Of a DNA stretch of 55,031 nucleotides, positions 7,723-16,873 are shown in pieces (the stretch's first letter is position 1; each line of letters opens with the position of its first letter). The position numbers and the translations under genes are program-made. The stretch spans positions 1 through 55,031 of the forward strand of contig NZ_JAFMYU010000036.1 of NCBI RefSeq assembly GCF_017353255.1, in the 5' to 3' direction. Below the pieces are notes generated by a model. The model had not been told where the DNA came from. It saw only the letters and a program-made list of their open reading frames with translations, and made no database searches. The stretch comes from Fibrella aquatilis. Its GTDB lineage: Bacteria > Bacteroidota > Bacteroidia > Cytophagales > Spirosomataceae.

Positions 7723-9198
7723 TTATAAGTCGGCAATCAGTCGCAAGAGCCAGTCGGGCTTTAAAAATAGCAGGATCACAGGTGGTACCGTAATGGCCAA
7801 CGCTACCCACTGACCAACCGTAAGTCGCACAACACTAGGTACAGCACCCGTTGGGGCAGGGCGAAAAATGAGCAGAAATGGAATGCGCAGGTAGTAGAAC
7901 AGCGACACCACCACGTTGGCCAGCCCAATGCCGTAGAGCCAGATCAGCCACGGGTTACCTGTTGTCTGGTAGGCCTCGAACAGGGCTGAAAAAGACAGTA
8001 GTTTGGCCGTAAACCCCACCGTAGGCGGCAGGCCCGTCAGCCCCAGCATGACCACTACCAGGCACACACCCAGCAGGGGAGATACCGAGAAACGACCCGC
8101 AAAGTCGGCCATACGTAGCGACCCGGCGGGGGCGAGGGCGTCAATGAGGAAGAAAGCGGCCAGGGTAATAAACAGGTAGGTAGCCACATAGAACGTAGCT
8201 GCCTCAAAGCCCGATTCGTTCAGCGCCACCACGCCCACCAGCAGAAACCCCGCCTGTGCAATAGTAGAATAGGCCAGCATCCGTTTAGCATCGGTCTGAC
8301 GCAGGGCCGAGAGGTTGCCCAGCAGAATGCCCGCCAGAGCCACCACCGCCAATGGTGTTTGCATGCCCGCCGACTGCCCCGCCGACAATAACCGCATTAG
8401 TACCAGCAAAGCCGCTGCTTTAGGCGCAATGGAGAAAAAAGCCGCTACGGGTACCGGCGCGGCTTCGTAGGCATCGGGCGTCCAGATATGAAATGGCACC
8501 GCCGAAAGTTTAAACAACACCCCCGCCAGCGTGAGCAGCCCCGCCACCAGCGCCACCGTTCCGCCGTCGGCCAGCAGGGTGCCAAAGGTATCGGCCGTGA
8601 TATCGAGGGTGCCGGTGAGGCCATACAGCAACGACATGCCGTAGAGCATAATGGCCGAACTAACCGCCCCGAAGAGCAGGTATTTCAGCCCCCCTTCGGC
8701 AGCTTTCCGGTCGGCGACGAGGCCGGTGAGGAGGTAAGACGCAATGGAAACAAGTTCGATGCTGAGGTAGATTGTGAGCAGGTTTACGGCCATCGTGAGC
8801 AGGTACAGGCCCAGCACCAGCCCCACCAGCAAGACGTACCACTCGGTAGGCAATAGCCGTTTGGGGGCCGTGGAAGTGCTATTTCCAGTTTCCCAGAGTA
8901 CTACAGCCATGGCCGCACCGGTGACGATGACTTTGAAAAACAAGGCCTGCCGATCCAGAAAGAGCAGGTTCATAAACAGGCTGCCGCGCCCGGTTTCGCC
9001 CATAGCCAGCACCCCTGCTACCGCCAGACCCGCCACGGTAATGCCCGTCAGCCAGCGCCGCGTAGTGACTATGTCGGTCTGCCGCAGTAGCACTAATTCG
9101 CCCACCAGCAGCCCACAAAACAGGCCGCTTAGCCACAACTCGGCCCCCACGCCGCCCAGGCTATCGAGTATATTTTGTAGTTGTTCGGCGAGAGACAT
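7723..9198 (-). CDS. nuoN: NADH-quinone oxidoreductase subunit N
   Basis: The 491-residue product is a proton-pumping antiporter-like subunit of respiratory complex I in the inner membrane, with about 14 membrane helices. Family marks are IYLSIELVSIASYLLTGL, YLLFGAVSSAIMLYGMSLLYG, LFKLSAVPFHIWTPDAYEAAPVPVAAFFS and the Lys in GFTAKLLSF. The conserved Glu in IELVS and Lys in FKLSAVPFH, which form the proton path, are intact. No other nuo gene is adjacent: upstream is an inverted repeat and terC, so this copy lies apart from any operon visible here. Confidence 0.92.
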   Translation of the reverse strand: MSLAEQLQNILDSLGGVGAELWLSGLFCGLLVGELVLLRQTDIVTTRRWLTGITVAGLAVAGVLAMGETGRGSLFMNLLFLDRQALFFKVIVTGAAMAVVLWETGNSTSTAPKRLLPTEWYVLLVGLVLGLYLLTMAVNLLTIYLSIELVSIASYLLTGLVADRKAAEGGLKYLLFGAVSSAIMLYGMSLLYGLTGTLDITADTFGTLLADGGTVALVAGLLTLAGVLFKLSAVPFHIWTPDAYEAAPVPVAAFFSIAPKAAALLVLMRLLSAGQSAGMQTPLAVVALAGILLGNLSALRQTDAKRMLAYSTIAQAGFLLVGVVALNESGFEAATFYVATYLFITLAAFFLIDALAPAGSLRMADFAGRFSVSPLLGVCLVVVMLGLTGLPPTVGFTAKLLSFSALFEAYQTTGNPWLIWLYGIGLANVVVSLFYYLRIPFLLIFRPAPTGAVPSVVRLTVGQWVALAITVPPVILLFLKPDWLLRLIADL

Positions 9199-9213
9199 AA
9201 TTTGATTTACGAA

Positions 9214-9307
9214 TTACGATGGACGACTTACGATTTATTGCTTTCGCACGTAGGCCAAGGCAAGCGTAGTTAGGCGTCAGCAATAAATCGTAAGTCGTCC
9301 ATCGTAA
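9214..9307. repeat. Heptamer-phased inverted repeat, CGATTTA theme
   Basis: The arms 9214-9240 and 9281-9307 are 27 bp and perfectly complementary, with a 40-nt loop. They read in 7-bp steps (CGAATTA, CGATGGA, CGACTTA, CGATTTA). The element lies between terC and nuoN, both on the minus strand. The same theme recurs between fabH and efp at 28825-28950. Confidence 0.9.
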
Positions 9308-9347
9308 CCGCGGCGGCTAGGCGCCCCCGGCGGGCCGCTTGTAAATA

Positions 9348-10169
9348 TTAAATAATGCCGTCCCGTTCCGCCTGATCTTCGTAGCCGCGCACCTGAACGG
9401 GCTTCTGGTTTTTGCGGAGCTTGATATTCAGCACTTCTACCATCAGAGAGAATGCAATGGCGAAGTAGAGATAGCCTTTGGGCACGGTACCCACCGGCGA
9501 GTTGAACAAGGACACTTCCGAGAGGTGGGCACCTTCGGCGATGAGCATGAACCCAATCATGATCAGAAACGACAGGCCCAACATCTGAATGCTGGGGTGG
9601 TCGTTGACAAATCGGCCTACGGGACCGGCAAAGAACATCATAATCAGTACCGACAAAATTACGGCAATAATCATGACGGTTACATTCTGGGTCAGGCCCA
9701 CGGCGGTCAGGATCGAGTCGATGGAGAAAACTACGTTGATGATGGCAATTTGGGCAACCACACCACCCACGCTGTTTTTGGATCCTCCTTTTTTTTCGGG
9801 CATTACGTCGTCGCCGTGGGGGTCGCCTTCCAGCTTATGATGAATTTCAGACGTGGCTTTATAGAGGAGAAACAGGCCACCAATGAAGAGAATGATGCTT
9901 TGTCCGGTGGGAGCTGCCACGAGCCAGCCTGTATCGATGTGGGTGAAGGGCTTGCTGAGCGAGATCAGGATGGAGATACCAAATAGCAGCACTACCCGGA
10001 AGATCATGGCCAGCAGCAGGCCAATGTTGCGGGCTTTGGGCTGATCGGCGCGGGGAAGTTTATTAGCGGCAATGGAGATGAAAATGATGTTGTCAATCCC
10101 CAGAACGATTTCCAGAAACGTGAGCGTCAAGAGGCTGATGATGGCCTCGGCTGTGAAGAGTTGATCCAT
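9348..10169 (-). CDS. TerC family integral membrane protein
   Basis: This 273-residue protein has about seven membrane helices and the TerC hallmarks: LTFLEIVLGIDNIIFISI with the Glu and Asp-Asn pair near residues 20-30, and a second matching pair in AIINVVFSIDSILTAVG. Family members export manganese or other cations or confer tellurite resistance, often during metalation of exported proteins. The ATG at 10169 (MDQLFTAEAI) is preferred because a TAnnTTTG promoter lies just upstream; the longer start at 10193 would fall on that promoter. Confidence 0.9.
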   Translation of the reverse strand: MDQLFTAEAIISLLTLTFLEIVLGIDNIIFISIAANKLPRADQPKARNIGLLLAMIFRVVLLFGISILISLSKPFTHIDTGWLVAAPTGQSIILFIGGLFLLYKATSEIHHKLEGDPHGDDVMPEKKGGSKNSVGGVVAQIAIINVVFSIDSILTAVGLTQNVTVMIIAVILSVLIMMFFAGPVGRFVNDHPSIQMLGLSFLIMIGFMLIAEGAHLSEVSLFNSPVGTVPKGYLYFAIAFSLMVEVLNIKLRKNQKPVQVRGYEDQAERDGII

Positions 10170-10190
10170 GAGTGCGTGGTAACGAAAGCC

Positions 10191-10222
10191 CAAAATTACC
10201 CCGCTGTGCCCTTCGGAACAAA
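10191..10222 (-). promoter_or_regulatory. Promoter of terC
   Basis: On the minus strand TAATTTTG (10191-10198) fits the -7 consensus TAnnTTTG. A TTTG at 10219-10222 provides the -33 element with a 20-bp spacer. The terC ATG lies 21 bp downstream of the -7 box. Confidence 0.7.
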
Positions 10223-10280
10223 CAGGTTACAGTAATGAGCAGCCCAATCCATAAACGGTGTGAGGGCGGGATGAACATGA

Positions 10281-10314
10281 AAAAACCGCCTGCCGATGCC
10301 AGCAGGCGGTTTTT
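10281..10314. terminator. Intrinsic terminator after rpmA
   Basis: A 13-bp stem AAAAACCGCCTGC / GCAGGCGGTTTTT encloses an 8-nt loop. T-tracts on both strands would let it work in both directions. It ends the rplU-rpmA transcript on the minus strand. Confidence 0.88.
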
Positions 10315-10355
10315 GTAAGGGGAGTTGCCCGTAGCAACGTACCGCCTGATGTTGA

Positions 10356-10649
10356 TTAGGCAGCTACTTCGGCCACGGGTGCCGTAGCGGCCACTTCGGC
10401 AGGAATCACGTTCACCAGCGACCGGTCGTCACGACCTTTGCTGAAGTGTACGGTGCCTTCGATGAGAGCAAACAGGGTGTGGTCACGACCCAGACCCACG
10501 TTTTTGCCGGGGTGGTGTTTCGTGCCGCGCTGCCGCACAATAATGTTGCCGGCAATCACTTTCTGACCGCCAAACAATTTTACGCCTAAGCGTTTGCTGA
10601 TACTATCCCGGCCGTTCCTCGAACTACCGACGCCTTTCTTGTGTGCCAT
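10356..10649 (-). CDS. rpmA: 50S ribosomal protein L27
   Basis: The 97-residue product carries the L27 signature with the N-terminal [16 protein letters not shown], which reaches the peptidyl transferase centre, then [23 protein letters not shown] and FHPG-type [12 protein letters not shown]. Compared with E. coli L27 it has a C-terminal tail of about 15 mostly Ala, Val and Glu residues ([14 protein letters not shown]). It lies 14 bp downstream of rplU and ends before a strong terminator, so the two form one operon. Confidence 0.97.
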   Translation of the reverse strand: MAHKKGVGSSRNGRDSISKRLGVKLFGGQKVIAGNIIVRQRGTKHHPGKNVGLGRDHTLFALIEGTVHFSKGRDDRSLVNVIPAEVAATAPVAEVAA

Positions 10650-10663
10650 CTTTTTGAGGAGTA

Positions 10664-10981
10664 TTAAACGGTAATGTCGTTGATTTGAACTTTGGTCAGG
10701 TACTGACGGTGACCGTTCTTTTTCTTGTAGCCCTTGCGGCGCTTCTTTTTGAAGACGATGACCTTTTCACCTTTCAGGTGTTCGACGATAGTGGCCGATA
10801 CGGCTGCGCCTGCCACGAGGGGGGCGCCAACGGTAATCGTGCCTTCGTTGTCAACCAGGAGAACCTTCACCTGGTCGGAGGCAAGTGCAGCGTCCACGTC
10901 ACCTCCCAACCGGTGGGTATAGATGAAGCGGCCCTTCTCGATTTTAAACTGCTGCCCTGCGATCTCTACGATTGCGTACAT
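10664..10981 (-). CDS. rplU: 50S ribosomal protein L21
   Basis: The 105-residue product starts [17 protein letters not shown] and ends with the basic L21 block [17 protein letters not shown] followed by LTKVQIN, which binds 23S rRNA. The ATG at 10981 gives the standard length; an upstream ATG at 11014 would extend into the promoter. It is the first gene of the rplU-rpmA operon. Confidence 0.97.
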   Translation of the reverse strand: MYAIVEIAGQQFKIEKGRFIYTHRLGGDVDAALASDQVKVLLVDNEGTITVGAPLVAGAAVSATIVEHLKGEKVIVFKKKRRKGYKKKNGHRQYLTKVQINDITV

Positions 10982-11011
10982 GATTGTGTGTATAACTTGA
11001 AAATGAGGGTG

Positions 11012-11019
11012 CAAAGGTA
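11012..11019 (-). promoter_or_regulatory. -7 box of the rplU-rpmA operon
   Basis: On the minus strand TACCTTTG followed by CA is a strong match to the Bacteroidota -7 box, 31 bp before the rplU ATG. No clear TTG was found at the -33 position. Confidence 0.6.
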
Positions 11020-11026
11020 GAAAAAA

Positions 11027-11054
11027 GTTAGCAGTTGGCAGTGGTAGCAGGTAG
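11027..11054 (+). repeat. Orphan heptamer array (GTTAGCA, GTTGGCA, GTGGTAG, CAGGTAG)
   Basis: Four degenerate 7-bp units lie head to tail just upstream of the rplU promoter. Unlike most other heptamer arrays here there is no inverted partner nearby, so it may be a single arm or a decayed hairpin. Confidence 0.5.
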
Positions 11055-11083
11055 AAAAAGTTGGTAGTGTAGCCATGTTCTGT

Positions 11084-14000
11084 TCAAGGCCCTACCCGTA
11101 ATCGCCCACCCGGCAGATAACGCAGTTGCCCACCTGTTCCGTAACGTACCCGTAGTACACTGGCTGCGAAACCTGCCGGAATGGTGATGGCATGGTTGAG
11201 CGTGATGGCATCGGTAGCCGTGGGTACCTGCCCGCACGACCATACGGTAGCGTCGTCCCAATTGCCGGACCTGAGCGTCGTGTTCCCTAAATACACCATG
11301 ACGCTGGCCGAAACGACTGCTATGGCCGGACAGCCATCAGCCGACGGAGTAAGGCTCACGGAATACACGTCGCCCGCCATTGCTATCTGCACTGGGTATG
11401 TGTTGGTTGGCCGTCTGGCAATGCTCAGGCCACTACCCGCGCTGCTGGTGGTGCCCGCGTAGATAATACCATTGGCGCCAACGGACAACCCCTGTACATA
11501 ATTGGCCCCCAAACCACTGGCGGTAGTGTAATTGACAAACATCTGGCCACCGTTGGTCGAGATGCTCAATCCGCCATCACTACCAGCATAAACAGTCCCG
11601 GTGGCATCGACAAAGACAGTTTCAACGGAATTGTTACCCAAACCGTTGGCGGTAGTGCGGTTGATGAATGTAGTACCCCCGTCGGTGGAGATACTCAGTC
11701 CGCCGTAGGTAGCCACGTAGATGGTGCCGTCGGGACCAACCACTACGTCGGTGGTTTGGTCAGTACCTAAGCCGTTCGCCGAAGTACGGTTCACAAACGT
11801 GTTTCCTCCATCTGAGGAAATGCTTAACCCGCCGTAGGTGGCTGCATAAATCTTCCCGTCTGGGCCGGCCGTGACGTTGTAGACCGTCACGCCGCCTAAT
11901 CCGTTGGTAGTTGTCTTGTAGGCGAACGTATTTCCCCCATCGGTCGATATGCCCAGACCTGCTGCGGTTGCTCCACCAGTAGCGACGTATATTTTACCCG
12001 TGCCATCTACATAAACACCCGATACGGTTCTGGTATTGATCTTGTTGCTGAATGTACTGCCCCCGTCGGCCGAAATGCTCAACCCGGCATTGGTGGCTGC
12101 ATATATTTTCCCGTCGGTGCCAACGAAGGCGTTGAAAATGAAATTATTACCCAGGCCATTTGCTGTGGTACGGTTCACAAATGATTGCCCGCCGTCGGTC
12201 GAAATACTTAACCCGCCTGTGGTTGAAGCATAAACGTTTCCGTTGGCGGAGACATAAACACCAAGCACGTTGGCACTGCCCAGTCCGTTGGTAGTTGTTT
12301 TGTTACTGACAGTTAGCAATGACAATCTATTCCGTGCCCATCGGTAACCCGGGTTTGTGCCGCCATTGGTGGGCGTGGCCGTGAGCGTTTGGCTACTACC
12401 TGCACACATCACTATTGGGTTAAGTCCAACGGTGGCGGTAGTCGAAATGGCTGTAGCCTGCACTGTCATGCTGCCAGGGCCAGTGCAATTATTGATCGTG
12501 CAGGAAGCCGAGTAACTCTCCGTTGCTGATATGGATAGCACATTGCCCGTTACGCCCGTATTCCACCTGACTACGCCCGCGCAGCCGCTGGCTGTAAGTG
12601 AGGTGGTTTGCCCCAGGCAGAAGCTAACCGAACCCGATGGGCTGATGGTGGGGGCGGTGGGTATGCTGGTGGTCAATACGGTAAGCGTGGCACTGTTGGG
12701 GCTGGCGCAGCTTTCGGTGGTGCAGGTGGCAAAATAACCCACCGAACCTGCCGAAGGCGTGATAATTAAGCTGGCCCCGGTCGCGCCTGTATTCCAGGTA
12801 ACGGTTCCGGCGCAACCCGATGCTGTGAGCGTAACGCTCGTTCCGGCGCAAATGCTGGCACTGGGGCTGACTGTGAGGGTGGGCGCACTCGGAATAGCGC
12901 AGGTCTTGTAGAGTTGTGAATTGCTATTACCATCAGGCTGCCCCCTTAAGTAAAGTCGACCGTTATAAGCCAGTGAGTTATAGTTTGTTGCTGCGTTGCT
13001 TATAGAGGCTGAAGACCCGCTGCCAGAACCCGGCCACAGGTCCTGTACCAACTGCGTCCCGGCAGATGACCCGTCGGAGCGCCAGATTTCGGTGCCGTTG
13101 ATATCGGTATAGGCGTGGAAATAACAGATGCCGTTGATGCTGGCAAAATCGAGTGGGGTTGAACTACCAGTTCCGGGGTTAACATCACGTACCCGGAACG
13201 TACCGCCCGCCGTGCCGTCGCTCCGCCAAAGCTCTATACCAAACGTGGCATCCTCGGCGGGAAAGTAAAGCAGGTTCTGATAACCTTCAGGATTGACCTG
13301 ATAAGTGCGAAAATAGCTCGGAATAGTAGCGCCCAGTATGGCCACCTGGCCCGTACCTGCCTGCGAGCCATCCGTTTTCCACAGTTGGTTGAAGGTCGAT
13401 ACAGGGCTGCCTGCCTGTACGACATGTGTTGTGCCGAAAAAATAAAGTGCGTTGGCCGTTGGTATGAACCGATCTACGGCGTCGAGCACAGATGCATTAT
13501 ACGTTGGATCATGTGCTACGGTATAAAGAGCAACCAGATTGATGCCATCATATTTCATGATTCGGCTGGTACTAAAACTGCTATTCGGGGTTGCCTGCTC
13601 GCGGAAGTACAAGGCACCATTCCAGACCGTGAGGCCAACTATACTGACACTAATCTGATTGGCGGTTGACTGACGAAGAATAACGGTGCCTGCCGTAGTG
13701 CCATCTGTTTTATAGAGGGCTCCGTTTGCCGCCCGGAAGTAAGCCGTTGTGCCATCGGAAACTACCTGCCCAATCGAGGTTAACTCACTCCTGATAGCAT
13801 ACGTACCTGCTGTGGTGCCGTCGCTGCGCCACAAGCCCGTGCCGTTGTCGCTAAAAAGCAAAATGCCACCGCTTATTTCGACCATGTATCTGGGAATAAC
13901 ACTAAACCCCGATTTCACTAGTTCAACCGCGCCTGTCTGCCCGTTAATCCGCTTCAACTGACCCGTAGTACCAAAATAGAGGTGCCCCCCGGCCACACAA

Positions 14001-14257
14001 CGTCCCGTCGGGCTTTGGTCGAAAGTATCGCCCGACACCAGCACCGTGCCCGCCGCCGTACCATCGGTTCGGTAGATGCCGCTGTTAGGGCAATTGCCCC
14101 CGCCTCCATTAAAATAAAGCTGACTATTGAAGCGGATGAACGAGTTGGGAGCCAGGTTGCACTGAAAATCTTTGACCAGCGGAATCTGGGAATAGGCCTG
14201 ACTAAACAGCCCCGTCAGCATCAGCAAATACAGGCCTGAACGGATCGCTTTCGGCAT
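11084..14257 (-). CDS. Large secreted ELWxxDGT / beta-propeller repeat protein
   Basis: The product is about 1057 residues with a signal peptide (LYLLMLTGLFSQAYSQ). Residues about 20-500 hold ELWxxDGT-type repeats (IYRTDGTAAGT, LWRSDGTTAGTY, ELWRSDGTAGGTF). Two Ig-like cysteine-pair modules follow (SICAGTSVTLTASGCAGTVTWNTG and a near copy, about 510-680). Next come about eight repeats of roughly 42 residues with GLSISTDGG and TTANGLGN cores, which should form a beta-propeller. It ends in a small domain with SGNWDDATVWSCGQVP. No canonical type IX sorting domain is obvious. It is probably a surface or secreted protein; ligand unknown. The start at 14257 was chosen because upstream codons lack a signal peptide. 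Confidence 0.85.
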   Translation of the reverse strand: MPKAIRSGLYLLMLTGLFSQAYSQIPLVKDFQCNLAPNSFIRFNSQLYFNGGGGNCPNSGIYRTDGTAAGTVLVSGDTFDQSPTGRCVAGGHLYFGTTGQLKRINGQTGAVELVKSGFSVIPRYMVEISGGILLFSDNGTGLWRSDGTTAGTYAIRSELTSIGQVVSDGTTAYFRAANGALYKTDGTTAGTVILRQSTANQISVSIVGLTVWNGALYFREQATPNSSFSTSRIMKYDGINLVALYTVAHDPTYNASVLDAVDRFIPTANALYFFGTTHVVQAGSPVSTFNQLWKTDGSQAGTGQVAILGATIPSYFRTYQVNPEGYQNLLYFPAEDATFGIELWRSDGTAGGTFRVRDVNPGTGSSTPLDFASINGICYFHAYTDINGTEIWRSDGSSAGTQLVQDLWPGSGSGSSASISNAATNYNSLAYNGRLYLRGQPDGNSNSQLYKTCAIPSAPTLTVSPSASICAGTSVTLTASGCAGTVTWNTGATGASLIITPSAGSVGYFATCTTESCASPNSATLTVLTTSIPTAPTISPSGSVSFCLGQTTSLTASGCAGVVRWNTGVTGNVLSISATESYSASCTINNCTGPGSMTVQATAISTTATVGLNPIVMCAGSSQTLTATPTNGGTNPGYRWARNRLSLLTVSNKTTTNGLGSANVLGVYVSANGNVYASTTGGLSISTDGGQSFVNRTTANGLGNNFIFNAFVGTDGKIYAATNAGLSISADGGSTFSNKINTRTVSGVYVDGTGKIYVATGGATAAGLGISTDGGNTFAYKTTTNGLGGVTVYNVTAGPDGKIYAATYGGLSISSDGGNTFVNRTSANGLGTDQTTDVVVGPDGTIYVATYGGLSISTDGGTTFINRTTANGLGNNSVETVFVDATGTVYAGSDGGLSISTNGGQMFVNYTTASGLGANYVQGLSVGANGIIYAGTTSSAGSGLSIARRPTNTYPVQIAMAGDVYSVSLTPSADGCPAIAVVSASVMVYLGNTTLRSGNWDDATVWSCGQVPTATDAITLNHAITIPAGFAASVLRVRYGTGGQLRYLPGGRLRVGP

Positions 14258-14331
14258 TGAATAGGATGAGGAATGGTGTGGATATAGATGAAGCAGGTGC
14301 CCAAATCTCCCCCGTCTGTCCGGCCTGCGCC

Positions 14332-14355
14332 ATCCCCCGGTTGGGGGATTTTTTT
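14332..14355 (+). terminator. Terminator-like hairpin ahead of a kinase gene
   Basis: A 7-bp stem ATCCCCC / GGGGGAT with a GGTT loop is followed by seven T. It lies on the plus strand 30 bp before the histidine kinase ATG, and no plus-strand gene precedes it. A second CCCCC run at 14309-14313 could pair with the same GGGGG, giving an alternative fold. It could be an attenuator or a guard against antisense readthrough. Confidence 0.6.
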
Positions 14356-14384
14356 GAGTGGCTATTTCTTCGTCATTTGCACTG

Positions 14385-16205
14385 ATGATGAGCCAGTTAT
14401 TCCTTCTTATACCAACCGGGCGCTGGCTCTTGCTGGGCCTGCTGCTTGGCCTGACAGCCGCCAGCGGCTGGGCACAGCCCTGTCCACTGCAACTGGATAG
14501 CCTTTCGTCAGGCACCTACCCGTCTGACTGCCTGCTGACGTTCGCAGACTCAACTGGTCAACTGACCCCGAGGCAATTGGATCTGAGCCAGTTCAAACCT
14601 GTTGGCACCACCCAGCCTAATTTCGGCACCGACGGCCTGACCCACTGGCTCACCTTCACGTGCCAGAATGCCGCCAAACAGGCCCACCAATTTGTGCTGG
14701 AGGTCGATATCGTTTACGCCGACGAGATGAGTTTCTACGTGCTGGATGGGCAGCGCATCAGCTACCAGATTGAGCATGACAGTTGGCACGTTCCACTCTG
14801 GAAACGAAGCATTCCGTCGCGCTACTTTGCTTTTCCGCTCAATCTGACTCCCGGACAAACCGTGCGGGTGCTGCTCCGCGCGCAGGAGGAGGGCGGAACC
14901 CTGATCACGCCGATCCATATCTGGGAGCGATCAGCGTATGAGCTATACTATTCCACGGAGACTAACATTCTCATTCTGCCCGCTATCATTTTGCTGTTTC
15001 TAACGGTAGTTGGTTTAGGCGTGTTTATAGTGTCCCGTAATCTGATCTGGCTGTTTTATGCCGTCCATGCGTTTGGCACGGCCGTGTATAACCTGAATAT
15101 TGAAGGTGTACTGGCGCACTACCTCCCCGATCCGTTCAATACGATCAAGGGGTATGCGCTTGGGGTTTCACTGAGTTACATGGCCAACTTACTGTTTACG
15201 CAACAGTATGTCTACAAGCGTCTCCCCAAACCCATCGGGTGGCTGAGATGGGCTACCTACGGGCTAATTGGCGTTCAGGCCACCTGGTTTCTGTATCTAC
15301 TGGTTATGCCATTTCAGGACCATACTGCCGACGTAGCCTTGCTGATAACAGGCATAACGGCTGCTTTTATGCTGATGTACCTGCTAACATGCCTCGCTAA
15401 GGGGAGTGACGAAGCCCGCATCTACCTATTGGCTATTGCCCCTTTTTTGCTGATTGTGCTGGTGAGGGTGCTCGACAGCGCAGGCATACTGGAAACGCAG
15501 GACTGGCACTATTACCTGCGTTATTATGCACCTCTGTTTGAGATAATCGTGCTGGGTATTGGTGCTACCCGACAATTGATTCATGAACGCGAGGCGACGC
15601 TTATCCAGTTAGGTAACACCCAGAAAGAGGTTATTCTGACTCAGGAAACCGAACGCCGTCGCATTGCTCAGGACCTCCACGACGACGTGGGTACGTCGCT
15701 GCTGGCTCTGCGGGGTAAACTGCCCCCCGCCAGTGAAGAGGCCTATGAGTTGATCAACCAGATCATCGCTAACGTGCGGACGGTTTCGCACAACCTCATG
15801 CCCGATGAACTGACTATGCTGGGCCTGGGTGGTGCGCTGGCCGAAACCGCCGAACGGTTAGGGGCAGCGTCGGGCATTCGGTTTTTGTTTGTCAGTGCGG
15901 GTGAGGTGATCCCGCTGCCGCAGGTGAAAGAACTGGCTATCTACCGCGCCGTGCTGGAACTGATGCATAACGTGGTGCGCCACAGTGGAGCCACCGAGGC
16001 TGTAGTCCAACTAGTCTATCACCCTGACGGGCTGAACATCATGGTGGAAGACAACGGACACGGATTCGGCAACCACAAAGCAGATTCCGCCAGTGGAATC
16101 GGGCTAAAAAACGTAGCTTCACGAACCGAATGGTTAGGAGGCCGGATGGCGATTGATACCTCCGTCAGAGGCACCACCATCCGGCTCGACGTTCCTTACA
16201 CATGA
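14385..16205 (+). CDS. 7TMR-DISM histidine kinase (NarL-partner type)
   Basis: This sensor kinase of about 606 residues starts with a signal peptide, then an extracytoplasmic 7TMR-DISMED2-like beta domain (about 30-185), seven membrane helices (about 190-400), a HisKA_3 dimerisation domain with phospho-acceptor His in RRRIAQDLHDDVG, and a HATPase domain with the N-box HNVVRHSG and G-box DNGHGFG. Members sense extracellular carbohydrate-like or unknown ligands. The ATG at 14385 is preferred over an in-frame GTG at 14358 because it starts the signal peptide directly. Its stop overlaps the response regulator start in an ATGA. Confidence 0.88.
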   Translation: MMSQLFLLIPTGRWLLLGLLLGLTAASGWAQPCPLQLDSLSSGTYPSDCLLTFADSTGQLTPRQLDLSQFKPVGTTQPNFGTDGLTHWLTFTCQNAAKQAHQFVLEVDIVYADEMSFYVLDGQRISYQIEHDSWHVPLWKRSIPSRYFAFPLNLTPGQTVRVLLRAQEEGGTLITPIHIWERSAYELYYSTETNILILPAIILLFLTVVGLGVFIVSRNLIWLFYAVHAFGTAVYNLNIEGVLAHYLPDPFNTIKGYALGVSLSYMANLLFTQQYVYKRLPKPIGWLRWATYGLIGVQATWFLYLLVMPFQDHTADVALLITGITAAFMLMYLLTCLAKGSDEARIYLLAIAPFLLIVLVRVLDSAGILETQDWHYYLRYYAPLFEIIVLGIGATRQLIHEREATLIQLGNTQKEVILTQETERRRIAQDLHDDVGTSLLALRGKLPPASEEAYELINQIIANVRTVSHNLMPDELTMLGLGGALAETAERLGAASGIRFLFVSAGEVIPLPQVKELAIYRAVLELMHNVVRHSGATEAVVQLVYHPDGLNIMVEDNGHGFGNHKADSASGIGLKNVASRTEWLGGRMAIDTSVRGTTIRLDVPYT

Positions 16206-16837
16206 CCTCTGCTGCCTCGTCCGTCCGCATTTTACTGGCCGATGACCACACCCTTTTTAGCGATGGGCTGGCGCTACAGCTCGCACAGGCTGACCCGGCT
16301 ATGACGGTGGTGGGGCAGGTGTTTCGGGGGGCCGACGTGCTGCCCGCTGTCCAGGCTCACACGCCCCACGTGGTATTGCTCGACATCAACCTGCCTGCGC
16401 CTACTGGTATTGAATGCCTCCGACAGCTATCAGACACGTACCCGGCCGTGAAGACGATCATGCTGACGATGTACGCCTACAAACGCTTTGTCGACGAATG
16501 CCGCGGAGCTGGGGCGGCGGCCTATTTACTCAAGCATGTGCAGATTAGTACCATGATTGACACCATCAGGCGCGTACTGATTGGCGAACGCATCTTTCCA
16601 ACGTCACCAACAGTTGATCTACACGCCGCCGACAGCTTTGTAGTGCGGTTTAAACTCACCCCCACTGAACTAAAGGTTATCCGTCTGATGCGGCAGGGGT
16701 TGAATACGCAACAGATTGGTGATCAGCTGTTTGTGAGTTTCGAAACGGTGAAATCGCACCGCAAAAACATCTATCGTAAACTAACCATTACCCACCTGTC
16801 TGACCTGATTGCCTTTGCACACGAGCATGGGTTATAA
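16202..16837 (+). CDS. NarL/LuxR-family response regulator
   Basis: The 211-residue product has a receiver domain (1-125) with acidic pocket ADDH, phospho-acceptor Asp61 in LLDINLP and Lys111, and a C-terminal LuxR-type HTH (about 148-205; LTPTELKVIRLMRQGLNTQQ, then SFETVKSHRKNIYRKL). It overlaps the kinase gene by 4 bp and is its cognate partner. The divergent secreted repeat protein is a candidate target, by position only. Confidence 0.92.
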   Translation: MTSAASSVRILLADDHTLFSDGLALQLAQADPAMTVVGQVFRGADVLPAVQAHTPHVVLLDINLPAPTGIECLRQLSDTYPAVKTIMLTMYAYKRFVDECRGAGAAAYLLKHVQISTMIDTIRRVLIGERIFPTSPTVDLHAADSFVVRFKLTPTELKVIRLMRQGLNTQQIGDQLFVSFETVKSHRKNIYRKLTITHLSDLIAFAHEHGL

Positions 16838-16873
16838 GAGTCATCAACGTAGTTTCGGGGCGTTGGCCAGCCG

